Positions 27,701 to 39,100 of a stretch of DNA of 64,000 bases are shown here, one piece after another; the first letter of the stretch is position 1, and every line of letters starts with the position of its first letter. This DNA is from Corella eumyota (taxonomy: Eukaryota > Chordata > Ascidiacea > Phlebobranchia > Corellidae). The notes under the pieces are model-generated. The model made no database searches, had not been told where the DNA came from, and was given only the letters and a program-made list of their open reading frames with translations. Where the stretch lies: contig OY720098.1 in assembly GCA_963082875.1 (NCBI GenBank), positions 17,794,001 to 17,858,000 on the forward strand, read 5' to 3'. The translations under genes and the position numbers were made by a program.

Positions 27701-30199
27701 ATATGCATTTATTTTTTCTGTTTGTACCAAGAATCTGTAACAGGCTAATCAGCAATAAATTTACACGGTACATTCTTAATTTGAACTTTAACGGAGTACC
27801 GAAAGCTTGGCTATCTAGGGAGTAAAGTGTAACTTTTTTCCAATAATGAATTAAAATAAATGTTATTTTTCTTTTAAGATACAAAAGTCACCATTAATAA
27901 AACATTAAATTCATATTTAAATGATAATACTTGGTCTTTAATTAACAGAGTTTTACAAGCAATTTACACAAAGAAACAACTCTATCAAGAAAAGACATGT
28001 CAATGTTTTTAAGAAAAACTAAATCAGAATACCCACTCAGACCTAAGCCCACAACAGGCAAGTACAATATATTAATTAAGCAAAGTATTACACAATAATT
28101 ATATAATACAAACCCATAACCAAATATGTACATATCTATTAAGCAGACAAGTGGAATATTTACTTATTTTATCCATATTTGTGTATAAAAACATAATTAG
28201 ATTTTGTACAAAGAAACCCATTTTTTAGTAAATACAAAAAGTTAAAGACAAATACTATATATTAAATTTACTATTAATTTTGCACTTGACATGACAGAAT
28301 GGTTTTAAATATTGCTAAGTCATAGTTAAACCTCAAGATTTTATATAGACCATGATAAAATAAAAATGTCACATTCTAGGTATAATAGCACAACGAAGTA
28401 ACAAACTTTTAATCGAGCCAGTATCTTGGAACGACCTACTTTCAATGGAAGAAGAAGACAGTCAACAGAAACAGATTATGGCAAAGCGGATTGTACCTAA
28501 ACAGAAATCGAAACCAAGCAAAATAGAGCCACTAGACAATGAGAAATCATTTATTAACTTTTTAACGAATCGAAAACCTGAGTTTACAGTTCTACCGAAA
28601 ATGACATTTGTTGATAAGTATAGGAACGATTCTACAGACAGTATGACTGTGCATCCTGATATTAAACTAATGCGTGAAAAACATGTTTATAAAGTGAGAA
28701 AGAATAATCGGTTACTGTCTTCTAATAGTTCGGATTCTTCAAACGATGATTCAGGTTTTTTACACGAGCCACATTCAAAAGGTAAGTTTTTTACAAAATT
28801 TTAATTATTCATTGATGTGGGAGGGTCAACTTTACAGACTAGAGTTTTAGAATCTTATATTAACTAACCTAACTACTGTTTCGTAAAAAATCATCAGCAT
28901 AAATTGACTTTGCAAATTTTTTTTTTTAGATATTTTAAGGAAATTGCAACCGCTTTCTTTAGCAGGTATAAAAATATTTTTTGACGAAATGTAAAATTTC
29001 TTTAAAGTTCACCAAACAATATTTTTTTATTTTAAATTAAAAATTAAACAAAAAATTCCAAGATATTACGTACCCTTTTAAATAAATTATGTTTATAGAT
29101 TATCATGAAAGTCGCTACAGTAAAAGTATAGGTAGTTTAAAAACACTGTCTTCAAAAGGTTATTGGTCCGACTACGATGCTTATTCAACTGAAACAAGAA
29201 AGAAAAAGAGTTCTGCCTTATCTCCTATTAATTACAAAACATTTAAAGGAGCCCACAGGTAAAAAAATTTGTGTATTAAAAAAAAAAAATATTTTATGTG
29301 AAAATCTAATTTTTAGGCCGACTAAAACTTTTCGTCATGACTCCCCACTGTCAACCGAAAACTGGCTTTCAGAATTGCCAACAGGTTACGACAAAAATAA
29401 ATATAAATTTATACCAACACAGTTAAGGACACAACCTGCCCATCTTCCAAAATCAGGTAAAAGTTTTTAATTTTTATAAAAAGCTTAATTTTTAATTTTT
29501 ATAAAAAGTCTACTATTTTTACATTTTGTTATCTGAATGTTGTATTCAGTTTCAGGCAAATATGGAAATAGAATGGATTCATTAGCACAACTACAACTAA
29601 GACAAGTCACATACAAACATATACCGTAAGTTTTCTAACTAAGTTTTTTTACATTTTAAACTAGGTATTATTATTTAAATTACCGGCTATCCAAGCTATA
29701 TATATTATAGTATATTGCGTAATGTAGTAAAAAAGGCTACACACAGGATTAAGAAATAGATACATAGCAACTACCCTTACATTTTTAACATATTACACAA
29801 ATACTTACTTTTTAAAAGCACCCCCAAAAATGAAGTTTTTTAAAAAGTCTTTTTTTTTTTTTTTAAAACAAATTTTTAAAAAGAGTTTATGGTATATTTT
29901 TGGTGGGGTAATTTCTTTGAGGTAGTTATCACAAAAATAAAACTTTGTGTATAAATATAAAGTCCAAACCAACTGTGAGTGTAAAGACACTTGAACCAAC
30001 CTTTTGTTCTCATTTAAATAGCAGAGATGGAATATTAACTTCTCCCATTGACAACCTCCCAAAATCGACCAAAACTTTTTATGTGAACGAGCCAGCAAAA
30101 TCGAACAACCACAGAGGCTCACCTTTCCGGTCAAACCTGCTCCATGATGACACCCGGGGTTCACCCCAGCGAACTTTAGTCAGCGGTGATCCCGTGTAA
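18758..30199 (+). CDS. Armadillo-repeat plus fibronectin III protein, long Ser-rich tail
   Basis: Twenty-two coding exons join in frame to about 1,097 residues: 18758-18948, 20058-20166, 20388-20459, 21257-21387, 21662-21762, 22520-22614, 22834-23033, 23335-23444, 23631-23789, 24133-24273, 25163-25288, 25437-25583, 26069-26265, 26713-26919, 27154-27360, 27949-28057, 28380-28781, 28930-28965, 29099-29258, 29317-29456, 29550-29625, 30022-30199. Residues 1 to about 335 are helical armadillo-like repeats (phrases such as SSNAAYVIGSLAE, ASNAALVLAR, MNAAFAIGRLL, AKNACFAVSCLA). Three FN3 domains follow at about 350-436, 437-527 and 528-610, with the usual W in the B strand and LxPxTxYxF before the F strand. 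The remaining 490 or so residues are Lys/Ser-rich and low in complexity. No signal peptide or membrane segment is seen, so it is probably cytosolic. The architecture suggests a scaffold, but I do not recognise a named orthologue. Intron 16 has a GC donor (28,058) and exon 21 has two in-frame acceptors 6 bp apart. Its last 24 coding bases overlap WDR6 on the other strand. Confidence 0.88.
20682..21231 (+). mobile_element. Non-autonomous hAT-like DNA transposon, copy 1
   Basis: The element has terminal inverted repeats cataggtgggcac / gtgcccacctttg and is flanked by a perfect 8-bp target duplication, ctaattag (20,674-20,681 and 21,232-21,239). The 8-bp duplication and ends starting CA fit the hAT superfamily. 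The 550-bp interior is rich in ttaacg motifs and encodes no transposase. It sits in intron 3 of the ARM/FN3 gene. A relative lies at 61,844-62,444 in the opposite orientation. Confidence 0.9.
21780..22110. other. GC-richer intronic island of unknown nature
   Basis: Intron 5 of the ARM/FN3 gene contains a block of clearly higher GC with no in-frame continuation of the flanking exons. It could be the remnant of an inserted repeat. The minus strand is open for 84 codons, but nothing in that translation resembles a known family. I assign no function. Confidence 0.25.
22330..22480 (-). repeat. Possible tRNA-derived SINE fragment
   Basis: Read on the minus strand, a B-box-like gtcggttcaagaccgac is followed by a non-coding body ending near the 22,330 side. 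No A box is clear. It lies in intron 5 of the ARM/FN3 gene and differs from the common SINE of this window. Confidence 0.3.
25845..26040 (+). repeat. Unnamed dispersed repeat (family B), copy 1
   Basis: It shares with 32,785-32,985 the series aaataaataaaactg, cttttgtggtg or close variants, a block near ttaccaccat / gcgaccatat, gggcaggctat, and an end in taacgca. It lies in intron 12 of the ARM/FN3 gene. Terminal structure and class are not clear. Confidence 0.55.
27407..27692 (-). repeat. tRNA-derived SINE, near full length
   Basis: This is a member of the common SINE family of the window. On the minus strand the tRNA-like head has an A box (gtgtagtggtaagaac) and a B box (gggttcaatcccc). A body of about 200 bp follows, ending with a cgaggataaagatatata tail and a poly-A run. 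It lies in intron 15 of the ARM/FN3 gene. Confidence 0.9.
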
Positions 30200-33100
30200 A
30201 ATGCCGCGACCACTGATTAAAATTTTTTCGTCGATTACTTCCAAACTTGAAGCGTCTGCGATGTGAATAATTTCTGTCCATTTTCGCTCACAATTTATTT
30301 TAATTTCTTCCGATATTTCGAGTTTCCACCGAGTCAATCTTTGATCAATTCCAACAGATGTGAGGATAAAGTCATTTTTAACTTTACGCAAATTTATACC
30401 GGTAATTTGAGCTAAATGAGCGTTAATGATTAAACATTTATCGATAACAATAATTTCGTTATTTTGAATTTGAAATATTGCAATGTGGATTGCGTTATCA
30501 TCACCCCCAGTAACAAGTATCCCATAATGTTGTCTGTTACTTGTAAAATCGTTCATCGAAATAGCGTTGATACCTGACTGATGGGATTTTAGCGAAAAAA
30601 TTTCTTCCAAATTTTGGGTCATAAAATAAGTGCTACCGTCGGTTGAACCACAAATAAGAAGATGATTAAAAGAAAATATTGTTAAAAAGCAATGTTGATA
30701 TTCCTTTGATGTGCCTAAATATACAAAAAACAATGGTTTTATAATTGGGCAAAAAAATTTACAACAAGTTTTAATAGTTTATTATAATAATATTAATTAT
30801 AATTATTTCAGTTAAAAGAAGTAGCTTTGTAAAAACTGTATTAAAATTGGACCTAAATTAATTATTTTTTAAATTTAAAATAAAGTGTTGTACAAATATT
30901 TCAAATTTTGTATAAAAATACTAAAATATTGTTAAAGACGTCCTATTGTTTATTTTAAATGCACTGTAGTGTTTAAATTTCTAGTTGCAATATTATATAT
31001 TTAGTTTATATTTGATAAAAAATAACTAAATATTTTTTAAACAGTGTATTTTTAACAGTGTTTTCTAGCATTTTTAAAACTAGTTTAACATAAACTAAAC
31101 TTGTGTTGTTACGATTTAATTTTATACATGTCAAAAATTATCTATGTATACACAACAATTTTTTTTGTCATTTTTTTAGATATTTTTTCGGTTTTAAAAT
31201 TTACATATTGGTTGGATTGCTTGATTTTTGTATTGTATGCATTTTATTGTTCCATCTGAGCATGCTATCGCCATCGTGTGGTCGTTGTCGTCTAGAAATT
31301 ACAACCTCAATATTAATTAAATGTGAAATATATGGAAAAAGGTATGCTGATAATTGTCAGAATGCAGAACTCTATTTGATTTTAAAGGGTAATGGTATAA
31401 CGATTAAACTAAGTTAAACCTAAGGATTAAACTACATTTAATTTGTCCCTAAGTATCAAATATCGTGTTGTATTCAGCACACTTGTCTTTACTACATAAG
31501 GTCTTGAGTTTGATCCCCACTGCTCTTGTGCTGTAGTGCCAACACATAATCAGCAGCTTAATTGCCCTTTTATAATCTTTAACATAAAAATAATGCCAAG
31601 AGCAATTTAAGACTGGGTCAGGGTAACTGATGTTACTCAATGTTTGGGTCATAACTTCTCACATCAAGGATAAATAATGTAAAAAATTTTTTTTGATACA
31701 ATTAAATATTATATTCGAGTAGTATAAATTCTAATATTATAAGGTTTTTATTTAAGTCTTACCTTTTTCCCTATACATGGTTACTGACATGAATCTAACA
31801 TCTGATTTTTCCTTTATACTATTACAATATGATCCAATATGTTCAACCATACATTTCTAAAATGATTAAAAACATTTATTAAGCTTTTTTACATACAACA
31901 GTAAAAATAATTATGTTATTTACAAAATATGGTAAAGTTCTATACTAAATTTAAATATGAAATTCTAAGTAATTAATTAATTAAACCCAACGACAACTTA
32001 ACCTGACAAAAATTTTGACAAGTTTATTAAAATAAACAAACAAGAAAATAGTGGTTTTTAGTTTTTTGTCAAGGCTGTATTGTCATCAGGTTAAGCTGTT
32101 CACAGCTAAGTTGTCTCCGAGTTAATTGGACATGGAACCAAGAATAGTTTACCCTATTCCACCGCCATTCTTAAAATTAATACACTATGAACAGAAACTT
32201 ACATTCTGTGAGATCGAACTTGGAGAAAATAGAATTTTGTAAAGATTTAGTGTGGCCTTACTGCCAGCAGTGCACATTAAAACTTCCGTTAAACTCTTGT
32301 CACAATTTGTAATATTTTTCAATACAGAAATAGATCGAACATTTGATGAATGGTCGCTTAAAACATAAAGAACTTCCAACTAAAAAAATCAGTAAAACTT
32401 TAAATTAATAAAATCTAAAGAAATGTAATAGAAAATTTTTTTACGCACTTTGCTTATATTTTTGAATTGCCATACAACAGAAATAATAACTTTGGTGTCT
32501 TCCCCTGCAGTTGCTATGACAACTGCATCTTTGTCATTATCCTTTACAGTGTTTCCCAAAAATTTTACACAATTTGTTTGTTGAGTGTGTAGTCCGCAGT
32601 CTATTAGAGATTCTAAAGTTACATCAAAAGGAATCTAAAAAAAAATGATTTTTAATTTTATTACAAAATCACAATGGTTGTACTTTTTAAGTTTTTTTTA
32701 CCACTATTGAGTAAGCATTTAAACAGTTACAAAACTGTCATAACCAAACAAAACTAAGTTATGACAGAATAATTTTATATTTAATGGTACTTAGGGAATG
32801 ATATATATATATATTTGTTCAATTTCTAGCCCTACAAAATAAATAAAACTGGCTTTTGTGGTGCATGGGTAAATTATCGCAGAAAGATGTTAGTTAAGAA
32901 TTGCGACCATATTATGACAAATTAAAATTTAATCATAGGGCAGGCTATTGAACAACTAACTATATATAACGCAAACAAAATAATCTAAAATTTATTTTAA
33001 AACAAAATGTATTAACCTCACAAATATTAAGTTGCCCAGCTTTGAGGAAAACAAATTTTGATTTTTCAGTTGAGAATCCCCATGATCGGTGACACCCTCC

Positions 33101-36100
33101 ACAAAGAACTGAGAACGTTTCGTCACCTAATAAAAAGAGGGTTTTACAGAAAATCTACACCACCCTCCCCCCCAACAAGTATTTGTGCACCCCCAACACA
33201 TAAATCCTTTAAGGCTTTTAAAATCCGGCAGCATGTTGTAGTGGTAAGAACACTTGCTACACTACTATGAGTTCGTGGGTTCAATCCCCACTGACCTCAT
33301 GCTGTAGGGCCCTAAGTAAGGCACTATAAACGGTATGAACTCCTGCTGAGCCAGCACTTAATTAGCAGCATAACTATATATCAGGCAATTATAATCTATA
33401 ATATCCCCAATTTCAAAAGCCACTTGAGACTGGGTTAAAAATTAACCCTAGCATTACCCACAATGTCAAGTACTCATAACCTTGACAAGTACCCATTATT
33501 AAGTTGTTAAATACCTAATTCTCTTACCTGAAAATTTACTCCATACAATGAATTTGTTTCCATGAAATCCATAAAAATACATCCTATTGTTCTTGTTTAT
33601 GACATCACATCCCTCTATCCAGTCCATACCCTGCAACAACATATAACAAATTAAGCACATTACCAAATTTCTAACTAATAAAAATGCTGTTTAAATTTCT
33701 AAACATTTCTGTTATATACAACTTGAGATCCTAGGTTTAATCCCCTTCAGAGAATAAATGGACAACACTAACTAGCCAAAAATACATAAAAGTGGTAAAT
33801 GCATCCCAAATTTAAATCCGAGTAATAACAGTTACAAAATGCAATTTTAGGCACACCAAGTCAATTTTTTTGAAAATCCATTGTTAAATAAAATAATAAT
33901 TATAAACCTGTAGAGCTCTGTTTTTGGACAATAGATTAATTTTTTCTTTTCTAACAACATATTGTCTCCAGTATCCATCCCTTCCAGTACTTGTAATTAT
34001 ATCTTGATGTTGGCACAAACTAGTGACACCATTTTTACCATGGACACCATGTATAGTGTGTATAGGTTCAGGTTTGTCTAATAAAGAAATAAAGGTTTTT
34101 GTGAATATTTCATTTAATGATAATTTTCATTACTAATTCCTTGTATGTAAACATACTTTTGTAAAGGCTATAAATTGGACATTTAATTAGGCAAAACACT
34201 TTTTAAATGAATATATTGAAAAGATATATATTACGACAAAAAAAATAAATTCTCTGTATATAATAGATCTAAAGGGATGATATATACATATGTTCAAATT
34301 AAAGGCTTTGTGATTCGTAGTACATGGGTAAACTATCACGGACTTATCTCAGTTAATGTTTTTACCATATTAACAAAGTGTAAATAATCAACTACTAATA
34401 TAAAAAATTAATGCTTATAAATGGCGATATTACCTTATCAATCATGTTGAAACCAATAAAAAGCTAAACCAATAAAAAAAACTAAAGATTTGGTTGGGAA
34501 AACTAGATTTTTTTTTTGAGTAACAGTGAAAGGCTACTAGAGATTTAGTTATAGATCAAGTAATAAGAGGTCTTGATTTTTGCTATGCCTATATTGACGA
34601 TATTTTAATAGCAAGTTCTTCTGAGACCGAGCATATTCATCATTTAAATGAATTATTTACGCATTTTCAAAACTTCAGTGTTGTGATAAACCCTGCTAAA
34701 AGCGTTTTTGGACAAACGGAGCTAATTTTTCTTGGCCACCATGTTAACAAACACGGTATACAGCCTCTTGACGAAAAAGTTCAAGCTATCAAAGACTTTC
34801 CACTGCCCAAAACACAGAAACAATTACAGCGTTTCTTGGGATTGGTAAATTTCTATCATCGATTTATTCCAAATTGTGCTAGGTTAGGATCCCCTTTGTA
34901 CGAAATGATTAAACCAAAAACAACAAGATTAAAAAATTTGGAATGGAACGAAAATTTGGTGATTGCTTTTGACGCTTTGAAAAATGCACTGGCCAATGCA
35001 TCAATGCTTTGCCATCCAAGTCAAAGTGCTCGGACCAGTATAATGACAGATGCCTCAAACGTATCTATTGGTGCTGTACTTCAACAATTTATCAATGATC
35101 AATGGAAACCAATTTCATTTTTTTCAAGAAAGTTAACTCCAGCAGAAACACGCTATAGCACATTTGATAGAGAATTACTTGCAATTTATTGCGGGATCTT
35201 ACATTTTCGTTACTTTGTGCAAGGACGTGATTTTACAGTGTTCACTGACCACAAGCCGTTAACTTACGCTTTAACAACAAACCCAGAACGTTGTTCACCA
35301 CGTCAATCGCAACACTTAGACATTATTTCACAATACACCAATGACATCCGTCATGTCAAAGGAAAAGAAAATATCGTCGCTGATGTACTGTCTCGTCCTG
35401 ATGTTTGCAACGTAGAAAAAGCAAGCAAAAATGAAATATTAGATTTTGTTGAAATGGCCGAAGCTCAGAAAAATGACAAGGAAATTCAAAATTTTCTTCA
35501 ACTAAATACAACGGCGTTAACGCTAAAAGAAATTCTGATACCTGCGAGCAGCAGCAGCCTTATTTGTGATACATCAACTGGTACACACCGGCCTTTGGTG
35601 CCAAAAGAATTTCGAAAATGCATCTTTAACACATTTCATTCAAAATCTCACCCTGGTGTTCAAGCTACAAAAAAGTTAATAACTGCAAGATTTGTTGGGC
35701 CAAATATAAAACAAGATTTAAAAGATTGGACAAAATCATGCATTTAAAAGATTGGACAAAATCATGCAACGATCAAAAATTCATCGACACACGTCATCAC
35801 GTTTGGGAACATTCACAAACCCTGATGCTCGGTTTGATCATGTTCATATTGACATAGTAGGACCATTGCCAATGTCAAATGGATTTCGATATTTGCTTAC
35901 GTGCGTAGATAGGTTTACAAGATGGCCAGAAGCCATACCAATATCTTCAATCACTGCAGAAATAATTGCTAAAGCGTTTTATGAAAATTGGATTTGTCGC
36001 TTCGGTTCACCATCAACAATCACCACTGACCGAGGTACTCAGTTTGAATCGCAATTATTTAAACATTTGTTAAATTTAACGGGATGTACGCGCATACGAA

Positions 36101-39100
36101 CCACGTCATATCATCCATCTGCAAACGGAATGTGTGAACGAATGCACCGGCAAATGAAAGCTGCATTAAAAGCGCAAACAAGTCCAGACCGATGTACTGA
36201 CACATTGCCCTCTGTGCTGCTTGGCATGCGCACAACGATTAAGGAGGGCATTTCGGCTACATCTGCCGAACTGGTGTATGGGACTACGTTGCGGTTGCCG
36301 GGAGAATTTGTAACTTCAAGTACATATGAAAAAAACTATCCTGCCTGTTTTGTTACACAGTTGCAAACCGTGATGCACCAATTGCGACCGGTTCCTGGAA
36401 TAAATAATTCGAAAACTTATATTTACATACCAAATGATTTAAACGCTTGTACACATTGTTTTGTGCGGGTGGATACAGTAAAAAAACCTTTGCAGAAACC
36501 TTATAATGGCCCGTACAAAATTCTTAAACGAGACGATAAATATTTTACTTTAAACATCAAAGAACGGTTGGAAAAAGTTTCTATTGATAGATTAAAACCG
36601 GCATACTTTGAACAACCTGTACCTTATTGTGATTTATCTTTAACAGCTAGTTCTAAAAAAAAGCATAACATAATTAAAACGCGTTCAGGACGCTCTGTTC
36701 ATTTTCCCAAACGTTTTGCAACTTACTTGTGTTAAAATTAAATTATTTTGCATTTTTTTTTATGTTTATTTCTGGTATCATTCGCTTATACTCACTGCGG
36801 GGGAGTCATGTGGTGTTCATTAAATTAATCGTAATAATTTATATTTGTGTTGTTCTACATTCTTTAATTGCACGTTTCTAATTTTCCAATTAACGACGTC
36901 AAACGCACCACAGGTGCTTCAAGTAAAAAAGCGTTAATTACTAAACCAAACACATTTCTTTCATTTCTAGTTGTAGAAAACACTGCTCTCATTCTCTGTT
37001 GTAGAACTTACAGTAAAGTTAATATTGTTTTCTTTATTCAACATTTTAACTAACGACTTATTATTTAACGATTCTATTTGAATAAGGCAATAAATTTGAC
37101 AAACAAATTGTGTAATTATTGGCATCCTTTAACACTATAAAAAAAAACACTACAAATTTTTTCATTATTCTCACCTTTTTGAAACAAATGAATAGAACCC
37201 CTTCTATCTCCACATATAAGATATTGTGACATATTGACACGTGACATAGCTGTGTGCCACCTATGTTTGGCATGTGGCAGAAGAAAGGTTGATTGTTTAT
37301 TCAATGTTAATTCGTTATTGTTGCAACCTACTGTATACCATAATAAACATCCTTCTGGCCCTAAAGGTTACATAACAATAATTTACAATTTTTTTAAATA
37401 GACAAAAAAACTAGGCCTATGATATTGAAATCAAATATAACACAATATTTGTTTATATGTAATAATAAAAAATAATTTTATATATCATTAACAATATTAT
37501 ATATATAGAGTAACAAAAACAAACAAAAAAATTGTACAGGTAGTTCTACTACAATTTTTATACAAGTTAAAAAATTTGCACCAAAAATTTGATAAGATTT
37601 AATTTACCTGATATAAAAAGATTGTCTTCATACCAGGTCAAATTATGAACTTTTCCTTTAAAATCACTAAATTCCAAAGTAGACAAAATGTTATAATTTT
37701 CACCAAGTAAAATAACCTGTACATTGCCTGTAACAAAATTTTCTTATTTACTTTTATTAATTTAATTTAATATTGAAAACTAGTTGACTTTTTTTTTGCA
37801 AATATATCTTTATCCTCGATGTGGGAAAGTCGAATGCGTGACTTAAACATAGAGTAACATCAGTTACTCCGACCCAGTCTCGAGTTGCCTGTGGCAGTTT
37901 GAGATATTATAGATTATAATTGCCTGATAATTATGCTGCTGATTAAGTGCTGGCTCGGCAGGAGTTCATACCGTTTATAGCGCCTTACTCAAGGACGTTA
38001 CAGCATGAGATCTGTGGGGATTGAACCCATGACCTCATGTGTGGTGTAGCAAGTGTTCTTACCACTACACTACGCTTCTGGTCAAAATATTTTCGTTACT
38101 TCAATGCAGTCTTGAGTTTCCTTTGCTCATTTTTTGGAATAATATTATAAAACAATAGCAAACTATTATTGATATATATACACATACCCAATAGGTTATA
38201 TATACATATATTATAAATAAAGTAAATTAAACAGTTATCCTACCTTTTGTGTTACCTATAGCAACCAAATTTTCATTTTTATTTATATTCATTGATGCAT
38301 AATTTCCATATTTTTGATTCTCTTGCAAAATTGTCCATTTTTGTTTTGTAATATCGTAAATAGCCAATGTACCAATATCAGAATGAGTGAGTACCGAAAT
38401 ACCATTTTTAACCAACAACTTAACGGTTTTTAAAACTCCAAATTGCCCTTAACAAAAATATAAAATAATTTAAAAGGTAAAACTAAAAAACTTTTTTCAT
38501 AATATATTTTTAGATAATTTAAATTACAAAAATTAAATAGGCTATAAATGACTATTTAGAGAAAATATTGCAAATATTGGTTATTCTAATTAAAATTTTA
38601 CTTATTTCATAGTTAAAATTGTCAGGATTTAAAATTAAATATTGCTAAAAAAACCTGGTAATGATTCTGGTACAAAAATATTGCTGGAATTCAGAATTTT
38701 GTTAGTTTTGAAAACTCTCACACTTCCATCATTACCTCCTACACAAATGTCTTCTAAAAATGAAATTTTAAATTTACCCTTTTTCGTAATTAAAAATCTT
38801 GGTTTCTGTTAACTGTCTGTAACTCAACAAAAAAAAGTTATGTTCTCAAAACCAGTGAATTTAGGAGTAACGTAATATTTACGATATAGCTCTCTCTCGC
38901 AATGTAGCCTATGCGAATAAATAATAAACAATGAATAATAAACATTAGCTATAAATTACTACATTTTAGTGTAATATAATTTAATTAAACTGTAATATAG
39001 TTTAATTAGGCAGTACGCTTGTTGATAAACAATAGTCGTCGGACAAAACCTATTGTTTTAAGTTTGCGACTTTACTGAACACTGATGGTTGTTTTGCAGA

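Noticed and set aside
31103-31417. Plus-strand open frame of 104 codons
   Set aside because: It covers WDR6 exon 19 in antisense. The minus strand gives the expected WD-repeat text (ACSDGTI) in correct phase.
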